From assembly GCA_964607765.1 (NCBI GenBank), contig CAZSNT010000001.1:62001-126000 (forward strand): 64,000 nucleotides of DNA. The letters are read 5' to 3'. Of the stretch, positions 27,392 through 37,767 are shown piece after piece; positions within the stretch are counted from its first letter, which is position 1; the number at the start of each line of letters is the position of its first letter. The notes beneath the pieces are model-generated. The model was not told the origin of the DNA. It saw only the letters and a program-made list of their open reading frames with translations, and ran no database searches. The translations under genes and the position numbers were made by a program. The stretch is from CAZSNT01 sp964607765. GTDB lineage: Bacteria > Verrucomicrobiota > Lentisphaeria > Oligosphaerales > JABHEG01.

Positions 27392-30085
27392 ATGTCGCAA
27401 ACGAAAAGTGTCTACTTCTTCGGCAACAGTGCCGCCGAAGGCAAGAGCGAGATGAAGGAACTGCTCGGCGGCAAGGGCGCGAACCTCGCCGAGATGACGA
27501 ACATCGGCCTGCCCGTGCCTCCGGGGTTCACGATCACGACGGAAGCGTGCGACTACTTCGCGAAGAACGACGGCGCCTACCCCGACGGCATGCGCGAACA
27601 GGTGCTGGAGAACATGGCTAAGCTCGAGCAGGCCATGGGCGCGAAGTTTGGCGAAGTCGGCAATCCCCTTCTTGTCTCAGTGCGGTCCGGCGCGGCCCAA
27701 TCCATGCCTGGCATGATGGACACGGTGCTGAACCTGGGTCTCAATCCCGACACTGTGCAGGGCCTCATTGCCAAGAGCGGCAACGAGCGTTTTGCCTGGG
27801 ACAGTTACCGCCGCTTCATGCAGATGTTCGGCGACGTGGTGATGGGCGTGCCGCACCACGACTTCGAGGAAGCCCTGCAGAGCGTCAAAGAAGAGAAGGG
27901 CGTGGATCTCGACACGGACCTGACGGCCGCAGACATGAAGGTGGTGGTCGACCGCTACCGCGAGGTCTACAAGCGCGACGTCGGCGCCGACTTCCCGACC
28001 AGCCCGGTGGACCAGCTGTTCCTTGCCATCGACGCGGTGTTCGGGTCCTGGAACAACGAGCGCGCCATCAAGTATCGGCAGATGAACGACATTCGCGGCC
28101 TGCTCGGTACGGCGGTGAATGTGCAGGCCATGGTCTACGGGAACATGGGTGACACGTCCGGCACCGGCGTGGCGTTTACTCGCGACCCGTCGACGGGCGA
28201 GAATGCGTTCTACGGCGAGTACCTGATGAACGCGCAGGGCGAGGATGTAGTTGCCGGCATCCGCACGCCGCAGAAGATCGAGACACTGGCCGACGTCAAT
28301 CCGGCCGCCTACAACCAGCTGGTCGACATTCGCGGCATCCTCGAGAAGCACTACAAAGACATGCAGGACCTGGAGTTCACCATCCAGGACGGCACGCTCT
28401 ATATGCTGCAGACCCGGACCGGTAAGCGCACGGTGTTCAGCTGGCTGCGCACGCAGGTTGAGATGTTCGACGAGGGGTTGATCACCAAGGACGAAGCGGT
28501 CAGACGCGTTCCCGTGGGCGAGTTCGGGAAGTTGTTCGCCCCGGTTCTCGACCAGAGCCACATCGATGCCAACGGCATCAAGCCGGTGACGAGCGGCCTG
28601 AACGCCAGCCCGGGCGGCGCCTGTGGCGAGGTCGTGTTCACGGCTGACGAAGCGGAAGCGCTCGCAGAGGCAGGGCACAAGATCATCCTCGTGCGCGTCG
28701 AAACCAGTCCGGAAGACATCGGCGGCATGGGCGTGGCCGAGGGCATCCTCACCGCCCGCGGCGGCATGACCAGTCACGCGGCGGTTGTGGCACGCGGCAT
28801 GGGCTGCCCCTGCGTCGCGGGTGCAGGCGATGTCAAGATCGACTACGCTGCGAAGCAGATGACGATCAACGGCGTGACGGTGAAGCAAGGCGAGAAGATC
28901 GCCATCGACGGATTCACCGGCGCTGTCTATGCGGCAGAGATTCCTGTCAAGCACTCCGAGATCGTGCAGGTTCTCAACGGCGACCTGCCCGAAACGGACT
29001 CTGTGTTGTACCGCGACTACGCCGAGTTCATGGAACTGGTCGACGAGTTCCGGACGCTGGGTGTGCGGACCAACGCGGACACGCCGCACGATACGGCTGT
29101 CGCGGTCAGGTTCGGCGCAGAGGGCATTGGCCTGTGTCGTACCGAGCACATGTTCTTCGAGGGCGACCGCATCACGCCGATGCGCGAGATGATCCTGGCC
29201 AACGACACGGAAGCGCGCGAAACGGCGCTGGCCAAACTGCTGCCTATCCAGCAGCAGGATTTCGAGGGCATTTTCGAGGCGCTGGCCGGCCGGCCGGCTA
29301 CGGTCCGGCTGCTGGACCCGCCGCTGCACGAGTTCCTGCCGCACGACGGTAAGGGGCAGCAGGAAGTGGCGACTCAACTCGGGATCGACGCCGCGGAAGT
29401 GAAGGCCGCGGTCGAGTCACTCCACGAATTCAACCCGATGCTCGGGTTCCGTGGCTGCCGCCTGGCAGTGGTGTACCCGGAGATCCTGCGCATGCAGGTC
29501 AGAGCCATCATGCAGGCCGCCGTTGCGGTCCAGAACCGCGGCGTTGAAGTGCACCCTGAGATCATGATACCGCTCGTCGGACACGTGAAGGAACTCGCCC
29601 TGTGCCGCGCTGAGGCGCAAGAGGTCATCGATCAGGTGCTGGCAGAGACCGGGGCCACGATCGACTACAAGATCGGGACCATGATCGAGGTGCCGCGGGC
29701 TGCTGTGACCGCTGACGAGATCGCGGCCGAGGCCGAGTTCTTCAGTTTCGGCACGAATGACCTGACGCAAATGGCGTGCGGGTTCAGCCGCGATGATGCG
29801 GGCCGTTTCCTCACGCCGTACGTCGAGGACACGGGCATTGCCGTTTACGATTACGATCCCTTCCAGGTGCTGGACCAGGCCGGCGTGGGCAAGCTGGTCA
29901 AGATGGCCTGCGACCTCGGGCGTGCTGCGCGTCCGGACATCAAGCTCGGCATCTGTGGTGAGCACGGTGGCGAGCCCAAGTCGGTGGCGTTTTGCCAGGA
30001 GGTCGGGCTCAACTACGTCAGCTGTTCCCCGTACCGTGTGCCCATCGCCCGGCTCGCCGCGGCGCAGGCCGTGATCGGCAGCTGA
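27392..30085 (+). CDS. ppdK: Pyruvate, phosphate dikinase
   Basis: PPDK interconverts pyruvate, ATP and phosphate with phosphoenolpyruvate, AMP and pyrophosphate. The 897-residue protein has the full three-domain layout: ATP-grasp N-terminus (VYFFGNSAAEGKSEMKELLGGKGANLAEM, SVRSGAAQSMPGMMDTVLNLG), the phosphohistidine swivel (GGMTSHAAVVARGMGCPCVAG, His462), and the PEP/pyruvate barrel (RLLDPPLHEFLPHD, FSFGTNDLTQMACGFSRDDAGRF, GICGEHGGEP with Cys855). Length is normal. ATG 27392 has AGGAG 11 bases upstream; the 44 upstream in-frame codons lack coding character. A strong terminator follows, so it is probably transcribed alone. Confidence 0.97.
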   Translation: MSQTKSVYFFGNSAAEGKSEMKELLGGKGANLAEMTNIGLPVPPGFTITTEACDYFAKNDGAYPDGMREQVLENMAKLEQAMGAKFGEVGNPLLVSVRSGAAQSMPGMMDTVLNLGLNPDTVQGLIAKSGNERFAWDSYRRFMQMFGDVVMGVPHHDFEEALQSVKEEKGVDLDTDLTAADMKVVVDRYREVYKRDVGADFPTSPVDQLFLAIDAVFGSWNNERAIKYRQMNDIRGLLGTAVNVQAMVYGNMGDTSGTGVAFTRDPSTGENAFYGEYLMNAQGEDVVAGIRTPQKIETLADVNPAAYNQLVDIRGILEKHYKDMQDLEFTIQDGTLYMLQTRTGKRTVFSWLRTQVEMFDEGLITKDEAVRRVPVGEFGKLFAPVLDQSHIDANGIKPVTSGLNASPGGACGEVVFTADEAEALAEAGHKIILVRVETSPEDIGGMGVAEGILTARGGMTSHAAVVARGMGCPCVAGAGDVKIDYAAKQMTINGVTVKQGEKIAIDGFTGAVYAAEIPVKHSEIVQVLNGDLPETDSVLYRDYAEFMELVDEFRTLGVRTNADTPHDTAVAVRFGAEGIGLCRTEHMFFEGDRITPMREMILANDTEARETALAKLLPIQQQDFEGIFEALAGRPATVRLLDPPLHEFLPHDGKGQQEVATQLGIDAAEVKAAVESLHEFNPMLGFRGCRLAVVYPEILRMQVRAIMQAAVAVQNRGVEVHPEIMIPLVGHVKELALCRAEAQEVIDQVLAETGATIDYKIGTMIEVPRAAVTADEIAAEAEFFSFGTNDLTQMACGFSRDDAGRFLTPYVEDTGIAVYDYDPFQVLDQAGVGKLVKMACDLGRAARPDIKLGICGEHGGEPKSVAFCQEVGLNYVSCSPYRVPIARLAAAQAVIGS

Positions 30086-30121
30086 CCTCGACACGGTCCT
30101 CCGGACAATTTGGCAATCTTC

Positions 30122-30157
30122 GAAGCCGTCGCGCCCTTGGGCACGACGGCTTCTTCT
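30122..30157 (+). terminator. Rho-independent terminator after ppdK
   Basis: GAAGCCGTCG (30122-30131) pairs perfectly with CGACGGCTTC (30144-30153). Inside, GCCC and GGGC extend the stem past one C-A mismatch, leaving a TT loop. A TTCTT tail follows. Confidence 0.85.
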
Positions 30158-30220
30158 TGAACGGCAATGCGTCCCTGGGTACTGTACGGGAGCAACGCCG
30201 ATGACACGGAGGAGGCACCG

Positions 30221-31030
30221 ATGCCGTCTCAGCCCGCAGTTTTGGCCATAGCCGCGCATCCGGACGACATTGAGTTCATGATGTCCGGCACGCTCATGCT
30301 GCTTGGCGAGGCCGGCTGGCAACTGCATTACATGAACATCGCCAACGGCTCCCACGGCACGGCAACGGATCCCGTCGAGGCAATCGTTGCGAAGCGCGAC
30401 GCGGAAGCGCGGGCGGCGTGCGAGCTCATCGGCGCGACGTTCCATGCCCCCATCTGTAACGATCTCGAGGTGTTTTACACCTACGACATGGTGGCGAAGG
30501 TCCTCGCCGTCATGCGACGCGTGCAGCCGCGGATTGTGCTGGCGCAGTCGCCGCAGGACTACATGGAAGACCACATGAACGCGTGCCGTCTGGCCGTTAC
30601 CGCGGCGTTCTGCCGGGGTATGTGCAACTACGTCTCCGTGCCGGCGCTCGAGCCTGTGGTTCACGATGTGACCGTGTACCACGCCATGCCCTATGGGCTG
30701 CGCGGGCCGATGCGCGAGCGGATCCGGGCCGGTCAGTATGTCGACGTGACCGCCACCATGCAGCGCAAACGCGAGATGCTGGCCTGCCATCGGTCGCAGA
30801 AAGAGTGGCTGGACCAGAGCCAGGGCCTGGACGCGTACCTCGATACGATGCGGGGCTTTGCCGAGGAGGCGGGTGAGATGTCCGGGCAGTTCGAGTTCGC
30901 CGAGGGCTGGCGCCGACGTTCGCATCTGGGGCTGTCTGCCGAGGACGATGATCCGTTGAGCGAGGAGCTTGACGAGTTGGTTACTGTGGATACGCGCTAC
31001 GAACTGGCACTGACCGGCACTCCCGAGTAG
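30221..31030 (+). CDS. PIG-L family deacetylase
   Basis: This 269-residue protein has the PIG-L/LmbE zinc site AIAAHPDDIEFMMSG near the N-terminus and a second block, QSPQDYMEDHMNACRL, that supplies the third ligand. The family removes N-acetyl groups from N-acetylglucosamine-type sugars or related glycoconjugates. No signal peptide is seen. ATG 30221 is chosen because GGAGGA lies 8 bases upstream; the in-frame ATG at 30167 overlaps the ppdK terminator region. It probably shares a transcript with the PfkB kinase 67 bases downstream. Confidence 0.92.
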   Translation: MPSQPAVLAIAAHPDDIEFMMSGTLMLLGEAGWQLHYMNIANGSHGTATDPVEAIVAKRDAEARAACELIGATFHAPICNDLEVFYTYDMVAKVLAVMRRVQPRIVLAQSPQDYMEDHMNACRLAVTAAFCRGMCNYVSVPALEPVVHDVTVYHAMPYGLRGPMRERIRAGQYVDVTATMQRKREMLACHRSQKEWLDQSQGLDAYLDTMRGFAEEAGEMSGQFEFAEGWRRRSHLGLSAEDDDPLSEELDELVTVDTRYELALTGTPE

Positions 31031-31053
31031 GGTTACCCGTTGCTCGGTGGCAG

Positions 31054-31081
31054 ATCACGCATCACGCATCACGTATCACGA
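31054..31081 (+). repeat. Four tandem 7-mers upstream of the PfkB gene
   Basis: ATCACG followed by C, C, T or A is repeated four times (28 bases). The array ends 16 bases before the PfkB start, just ahead of its ribosome site. Confidence 0.8.
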
Positions 31082-31097
31082 AGGGAAAGGAAATCGT

Positions 31098-32177
31098 ATG
31101 AACATCGCTCTGAAAGACAACTGCAAGTACTCCCTGCTAGTGGCGACCAGCATGGGCGTTCGACTCACCCCCGCCGACGGGCAGCCCATGCATTGCCCCG
31201 GCCCGCTGAAGATGCAGGTCACCAGCGCGGAGTCGAACGTGGCGAGCGTGTCGTCGTATCTCGGGCTGCCGGTCAAGGTGTTGACCACTTTTGTGAAAGA
31301 CAGCCCCATCGCGCGCCTCATCAAAGACGACCTCGCCAGCCGTCACATCGACTACGAAGGGCCGGACGTGGACCAGGGCGGCCCGTGGGGGTACCGGCAC
31401 CAGTTCAACCTGGCTGACAGCGGCCGCGGCTCGCGCGGGCCCAGAGTGCACAACGACCGGGCCGGCGAAGTCGGGCGCACCTTGAACGTGAACGATTTCG
31501 ACCTGGACCGCATCTTCGGCGAGGAAGGTGTTCAGGTTGTACACCTGTCAGGGCTGATCGGGGCACTGTCGCCTGAGACGGGAACGTTCTGCCTGGAGAT
31601 CGCGCGCGCCGCGAAGAAGTACGGCACACGCGTCTCGTTCGACTTGAATCACCGCGCCTCGTTCTGGGAGGGACGCGAGGAGGAACTGCACGAGATCTTC
31701 GCCGAAATCGCGGGTGTGGCCGACATCCTGGTCGGCAACGAAGAGGATTTCCAGCTCTGCCTGGGCATCGAAGGGCCTGAGGCCGGCGGCAAGGATCTGG
31801 CAGCCAAGATCGAGAGCTTCAAGGGCATGATCGAGCGCGTGAAAGAGGCGTACCCGAACGCGAGTGTTTTCGCCACCACGCTGCGCGAAGTGGTGAACGC
31901 GAATTGCCATCGCTGGGGTGCCATCATGTCGGAGGGCAGTAGCTGGCACGTGATCGAGCCGCGCGAGATCGGTGTGCTCGACCGGATCGGCGGCGGCGAC
32001 GGATTCGTCGGCGGTATGCTCTACGCCATCCTGCGCGGCTGGGAATCCGAGACCTGGGCACAATTCGGCTGGGCCAGCGGCGCGCTGGTCACCACGCTGC
32101 TGACCGACTACGCGCAACCCGCGGACGAGGACCAGATCTGGAGTGTCTGGGAGGGGAACGCGCGCGTGAAGCGGTGA
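31098..32177 (+). CDS. PfkB family sugar kinase (KdgK-like)
   Basis: The 359-residue protein is a ribokinase-type kinase. The C-terminal signature is IGVLDRIGGGDGFVGGMLYAILRG, whose GGGD forms the anion hole and catalytic Asp. Earlier blocks are VSSYLGLPVKVLTTFVKDSPIARLI, VSFDLNHRASFW and ADILVGNEEDFQLCLG, as in 2-keto-3-deoxygluconate kinases. It would phosphorylate a sugar or sugar acid with ATP; the exact substrate is uncertain. ATG 31098 has AAAGGA 6 bases upstream. The stop codon lies inside the first bases of the palindromic repeat array. Confidence 0.88.
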   Translation: MNIALKDNCKYSLLVATSMGVRLTPADGQPMHCPGPLKMQVTSAESNVASVSSYLGLPVKVLTTFVKDSPIARLIKDDLASRHIDYEGPDVDQGGPWGYRHQFNLADSGRGSRGPRVHNDRAGEVGRTLNVNDFDLDRIFGEEGVQVVHLSGLIGALSPETGTFCLEIARAAKKYGTRVSFDLNHRASFWEGREEELHEIFAEIAGVADILVGNEEDFQLCLGIEGPEAGGKDLAAKIESFKGMIERVKEAYPNASVFATTLREVVNANCHRWGAIMSEGSSWHVIEPREIGVLDRIGGGDGFVGGMLYAILRGWESETWAQFGWASGALVTTLLTDYAQPADEDQIWSVWEGNARVKR

Positions 32178-32286
32178 TCGGTCAGATCTTCGCCTCCAAC
32201 GACGCAAGGTCGTTGGGGGGCTGGAGGCCGTTGCGTTTGTCACAACGCGCCCCAACGGGCTTGACCCGTTGGACGCGGAAGATCAG
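32176..32286 (+). repeat. Left copy of the 111-base B-A palindrome pair
   Basis: It contains hairpin B (CCAACGAC, loop GCAAG, GTCGTTGG at 32196-32216) and hairpin A (CCAACGGG, loop CTTGA, CCCGTTGG at 32252-32272). Both have an 8-bp stem and 5-base loop and share the outer six base pairs. It begins within the PfkB stop codon. Confidence 0.85.
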
Positions 32287-32468
32287 ACCAGAAGCGCTTG
32301 CCCGCCAACCAGCGCGCCCCAACGGGCTTGTCCCGTTGGACGCGGAAGATCAGACCAGAAGCGCTTGCCCGCCAACCAGCGCGCCCCAACGGGCTTGACC
32401 CGTTGGACGCGGGAGATCAGACCAGAAGCGCTTGCCCGCCAACCAGCGCGCCCCAACGGGCTTGACCC
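32252..32468 (+). repeat. Array of A palindromes, 67-base period
   Basis: The A stem starts at 32252, 32319, 32386 and 32453, an exact 67-base period. The 46-base spacers are nearly identical, so this is not CRISPR. The fourth unit runs into the N gap; a final half-unit resumes at 32569. Confidence 0.9.
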
Positions 32469-32568
32469 NNNNNNNNNNNNNNNNNNNNNNNNNNNNNNNN
32501 NNNNNNNNNNNNNNNNNNNNNNNNNNNNNNNNNNNNNNNNNNNNNNNNNNNNNNNNNNNNNNNNNNNN
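32469..32568. other. Assembly gap (100 N) in the A array
   Basis: Exactly 100 N, the usual placeholder for an unknown length. Identical repeat units on both sides explain the failed assembly. Confidence 0.98.
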
Positions 32569-32591
32569 GTTGGACGCGGGAGATCAGAGGC

Positions 32592-33386
32592 GTGAAGCCT
32601 GCCCCCATCTACACCCCAGACAACTGCCGTCCGGTGCATGCGCTGCGCTATGACTGGACCGGCTGGTGTCGGGAGGGGACGGTCTTCCCTGCGGAGACAC
32701 TGCAGCTTGCCCGTGCCACCGCTCCCCTTTGGGCTGCGGACGGACTCACTCTCGAATCCGGGCGCGTGCGCGGCGACATGGTGCAGTTGCTCTTCACGAC
32801 AACGCCGCAGGTCAGCCCCATGCAGTTTGCCCAGCGCGCCAAAGGCCGGCTGGGACACGCTCTGAGCAAAGCCGGCCGCACCGTGACGTTCAGCCGGAAG
32901 GTGGCTGTGCGAACGCTTGGCGACAACATCAGGGAGACTGTCGAGGAATACGTGCGCCGCCAGGTGGCGAACAGCGACTACGTGGATCCGAGATTCCGGG
33001 AGTTTCTGCAGGAACACTCCCTGGCTTGCCCGGATGTAGACCTGACACGCCCGGTCCAGTTGGTTCGGGGCAGGTACTGGTACAACCTGCACGTCGTCAT
33101 CGCCGTGCAGGACCGGAGATGGCCGGTCACGAGGGAAGAGAACTTCGCGACTATCCGGGACACGTGCTTCCGCGTCGCGCGGAAGAAGGGCTACGCCATA
33201 TCACGCCTGGCCGTGATGCCTGACCACGTCCACATGGCGTTGCGCGGGAATCCCGAACACTCGCCTGAAGATGTGGCGCTGGCGTTTCTGAACAATCTCA
33301 GTCTTGTGCTCGGTTACAACCGCTGCTGGAGTGAGGAGTATTACGTGGGGACGTTCAGCGAGTACTCCGCCGGGGCGATCAGGTAG
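32592..33386 (+). CDS. Y1/HUH-type transposase with two fused modules (RAYT-like)
   Basis: This 264-residue protein resembles IS200/REP-associated tyrosine transposases. The C-terminal module (about 155-264) has the HUH motif in LAVMPDHVHMALRG (His212 and His214), then FLNNLSLVLGYNR and EEYYVGTFSEYS, whose tyrosines include the probable nucleophile. The N-terminal module (about 10-110) looks like a second copy: RVRGDMVQLLFTTTPQVSPMQFAQRAKGRLGHAL is built like DHVHMAL.. but lacks both His. A helical linker joins them. The start is GTG 32592 with GGGAGA upstream, which belongs to the last A repeat unit. The C-terminus ends at the first B unit. It nicks and rejoins single-stranded DNA in known relatives. 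Confidence 0.82.
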   Translation: MKPAPIYTPDNCRPVHALRYDWTGWCREGTVFPAETLQLARATAPLWAADGLTLESGRVRGDMVQLLFTTTPQVSPMQFAQRAKGRLGHALSKAGRTVTFSRKVAVRTLGDNIRETVEEYVRRQVANSDYVDPRFREFLQEHSLACPDVDLTRPVQLVRGRYWYNLHVVIAVQDRRWPVTREENFATIRDTCFRVARKKGYAISRLAVMPDHVHMALRGNPEHSPEDVALAFLNNLSLVLGYNRCWSEEYYVGTFSEYSAGAIR

Positions 33387-33429
33387 GGGGCGGAGGGGGG
33401 CGCTGCGGCGATCGGTCAGATCTTCGCCT

Positions 33430-33750
33430 CCAACGACGCAAGGTCGTTGGGGGGCCGGGNNNNNNNNNNNNNNNNNNNNNNNNNNNNNNNNNNNNNNNNN
33501 NNNNNNNNNNNNNNNNNNNNNNNNNNNNNNNNNNNNNNNNNNNNNNNNNNNNNNNNNNNTCTTCGCCTCCAACGACGCAAGGTCGTTGGGGGGCCGGGGT
33601 TGTGACTTGGATGGTGGGCGGCGCGGCGATCGGTCAGATCTTCGCCTCCAACGACGCAAGGTCGTTGGGGGGCCGGGGTTGTGACTTGGATGGCGGGGGG
33701 CGCTGCGGTGATCGGTCAGATCTTCGCCTCCAACGACGCGAGGTCGTTGG
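33430..33750 (+). repeat. Array of B palindromes, 79-82-base period
   Basis: The B stem (CCAACGAC/GTCGTTGG) starts at 33430, 33569, 33648 and 33730, with a gap between the first two. The spacers (GGGGCCGGGG..GATCGGTCAGATC) are nearly identical apart from 3-base length changes. Confidence 0.9.
33460..33559. other. Assembly gap (100 N) in the B array
   Basis: Exactly 100 N between two B units; the true length is unknown. Confidence 0.98.
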
Positions 33751-33820
33751 GGGGCCGGAGGCCGTTGCGTTTGTCACAACGCGCCCCAACGGGCTTGACC
33801 CGTTGGACGCGGGAGATCAG
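33710..33820 (+). repeat. Right copy of the 111-base B-A palindrome pair
   Basis: Hairpin B is at 33730-33750 and hairpin A at 33786-33806. It is the same length as the left copy and differs at three positions by eye. It ends 20 bases before the typA stop. Confidence 0.85.
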
Positions 33821-33840
33821 GCGGCGGGCGCCGGCCAGCC

Positions 33841-35628
<1,788 letters not shown>

Positions 35629-35784
35629 CGAGTCGGTCCGTCCATTGTGGGGAGCGGGTCAAGCATTTCAGAGAATGATCGGCGGCGTGCCGCATCACGG
35701 TCGCGGAGAAACTTGTACTATAGGTTGTCAGCTCGACATTACAGGCTGGAGACCTGAACAGCAGAGCCAGAGGAGTGACGCCAC

Positions 35785-36552
35785 ATGGCACCGGGTCCGA
35801 CGCTTCGTCCGCCTTTCGTCGATTTGCACGTGCACCTGCGCGGCGGCATGAGCACGGAACTGGCCCTGGAGCGCCAGCGCGAGCTGGGGATTCGTATCGG
35901 GGTGCTCCGCAATATGGGTGCCGGCTGGCCTATCGAGACGGATGCGCAGCTGCGCGAACACCTCGACAGTGTGGCCGCCCACCCGCTGCTGGTTGGCGTA
36001 CAGGTGAATGACCGGGATTGGCACACAAAACACTCGTCCGAGTTGCTCGAACGCCTCGATTTCGTGCTCGCCGACACCATGATCATGGCCATGCCGGACG
36101 ACGGCGCCGAGCCGGTCAAACTCTGGATGCCGGAGCTCTACAGCATCGTTGACCCGGAGGCGTGGATGGAGCGCTACATGCGGCACAACCTGCGCATCCT
36201 CGCCGAGCCGATCACGGTCCTGGCCAACCCGACATACCTGCCATCCGCAGTGGCGCATCTGCACGACGAGCTGTGGACGGACGAACGCATGGCGCAGGTC
36301 ATTGACACGGCTGTCGCCAACGCTGTTGCGTTGGAAGTGCCGGCAACGAGCGAATACCCCAGCGAACGGTTCATCCGCATGGCCAGGGCGGCAGGAGCCA
36401 CATTCTCCTTCGGCACGAACAACTTCCACGCCGACCCGATCGACATGTCCCGCTGCGTCCAAGTCATCGAGGAACTGGGCCTGACAGTGAGTGATGTCTG
36501 CATGTCCGACAGCTGGACAGGACCATGCACCCCCACTTCGTCTCCATCATGA
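35785..36552 (+). CDS. PHP-like/metal-dependent hydrolase
   Basis: The 255-residue protein opens PPFVDLHVHLRGG, an HxH metal site as in PHP or amidohydrolase proteins. It continues as a probable barrel with IRIGVLRNMGAG, DWHTKHSSELLERLDFVLADTMIM, VALEVPATSEYPSERFIRMARAAGATFSFGTNNFHADP. The final Asn-Asn-Phe-His and Glu residues may be further ligands. The pattern favours the PHP superfamily (phosphoesterase-like), but some blocks are not canonical. No signal peptide is seen. GAGGAG precedes ATG 35785. It is followed after 30 bases by the 362-residue unknown gene. Confidence 0.65.
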   Translation: MAPGPTLRPPFVDLHVHLRGGMSTELALERQRELGIRIGVLRNMGAGWPIETDAQLREHLDSVAAHPLLVGVQVNDRDWHTKHSSELLERLDFVLADTMIMAMPDDGAEPVKLWMPELYSIVDPEAWMERYMRHNLRILAEPITVLANPTYLPSAVAHLHDELWTDERMAQVIDTAVANAVALEVPATSEYPSERFIRMARAAGATFSFGTNNFHADPIDMSRCVQVIEELGLTVSDVCMSDSWTGPCTPTSSPS

Positions 36553-36582
36553 CCGACGCGCAAGGCGCGGAGGGAACGGACC

Positions 36583-37671
36583 ATGGAAAACTCCGCAGAA
36601 CGCACTCAGGAGGCACCGGTGAAGCGCGAGGAGGATGGGCGGGTCTGGATCCCGACGTTCCGCGGCTTCGGCTCGGGAGAATTCTGCAGCTCCGTGCACG
36701 GTGCGCAGTACACCGCAATGCGCACAATCGGCGCGCCCATCACCTACGAACAGCTGCTCGGTGCATCCGGGATGGCGTTCCGCATCCAGGCGCACGATGA
36801 GATGTGCCCGAGCTCGCCGCATTCCTGCTGCGGCCGGATGTGCGTCGATGGCGCCATCAAAGCTCTGCCGTGGAAGGCGCGTGCCTTCCACTTCTTCAAG
36901 CCCGAGGCGAAGGAGCCTGGCCGTAAGGAACGTGAGACCGAGATGCGCGCAGTGGTCAGAGCCAGCATCGACCGCGGCGTCCCGGTGCAGTACGGCAGCT
37001 GCGAGGACGGCAACATTGTCGGCTATCTCGACGGCGGCGCGAAGTGGCTCTGCGTGCATCCCTACTACAAGGACGGGCGCGAGATGTTCGTGTTCGGTGA
37101 GTCGGGGCAGGCATTCCCCGACTGCGGCGGCGACCTGCCGTGGGGTGTGACCGTCTTCACTGATCCGAAAGCCGAAGAGGAGACCGCGCCGCGCCGTGAT
37201 CTCGCCCTCCACGCGATGAAGCAGGCCGTCGAGATGTGGCACGAGGACAAGCAGGAGGCCTATTTCATGGGCGAGCGTGCCTGGGAGCACTGGCTCGGGT
37301 GGCTGAAAAGTGTCGACACGGCGAAACCCGATGATGTCCGCGGCGGCATGCAGGGCAATTTCTGGATTTACGCGACGCTGTTCGAGTACCGCATCGCCGC
37401 GGCGACATGGCTGCGCGAGTGCCAGGAAGACTTCGAACAGCCCGTGCGCGAGCACATGTTCGCCGCTGCCAACCACTACACACAGCTTGCCGCTGCGCTG
37501 CTGGACGGCGAGGAGTGCGTGTGGAAATCCGCGCCACCGCGCGGCAAGCCGCAGGATTGGGCACCGGAACGGCGGCACCGGCAGACTGCCGCGCTCGAGA
37601 AAGCCCTGGCGCACGATCGCGCCGCCATTGCCGCGCTGGAGAGGGCGCTGGCCGGCCTCGAGTCGCGCTAG
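36583..37671 (+). CDS. Unknown cytosolic protein with Cys-rich N-terminal segment
   Basis: I do not recognise this 362-residue protein with certainty. Residues 25-160 hold FGSGEFCSSVHGAQYTAMRTIG, then HDEMCPSSPHSCCGRMCVDGAIKAL, and VPVQYGSCEDGNIVGYLDGG. This is faintly like the papain-fold BtrH/C39-like domains, where an early Cys and a later His act. The C-terminal half is helical (AFEYR..LRECQEDFEQPVREHMFAAANHYTQLAAALLDGEE) and ends in a charged helix. No signal peptide is visible. ATG 36583 has GGAGGG upstream. It probably forms a pair with the preceding PHP-like gene. Confidence 0.7.
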   Translation: MENSAERTQEAPVKREEDGRVWIPTFRGFGSGEFCSSVHGAQYTAMRTIGAPITYEQLLGASGMAFRIQAHDEMCPSSPHSCCGRMCVDGAIKALPWKARAFHFFKPEAKEPGRKERETEMRAVVRASIDRGVPVQYGSCEDGNIVGYLDGGAKWLCVHPYYKDGREMFVFGESGQAFPDCGGDLPWGVTVFTDPKAEEETAPRRDLALHAMKQAVEMWHEDKQEAYFMGERAWEHWLGWLKSVDTAKPDDVRGGMQGNFWIYATLFEYRIAAATWLRECQEDFEQPVREHMFAAANHYTQLAAALLDGEECVWKSAPPRGKPQDWAPERRHRQTAALEKALAHDRAAIAALERALAGLESR

Positions 37672-37767
37672 GGCGTGATCAGACGCACAGACGGGAAGTA
37701 GGCCAACGAGAAGCTTCGGTATCTGATGTGAGTCCCGGACCTGCCCGCCGGCCATGCGCTGTGCGAC

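Larger units (their letters stand above)
32176..33820 (+). mobile_element. REP/RAYT-like locus: Y1 transposase between two palindromic repeat arrays
   Basis: The region between the stops of the PfkB gene and typA holds a Y1-type transposase gene bounded on the left by tandem A palindromes and on the right by tandem B palindromes. Each outer edge carries the same 111-base B-A pair (32176-32286 and 33710-33820) in direct orientation, with three mismatches by eye. Two 100-base N gaps interrupt the arrays, so true copy numbers are unknown. The order is B-A-A-A-A-gap-(A) transposase B-gap-B-B-B-A. Confidence 0.7.

Noticed and set aside
32252..33806. CRISPR array
   Set aside because: The units are regular, but the sequences between the palindromes are themselves identical repeats, so there are no unique spacers, and no cas gene is near.
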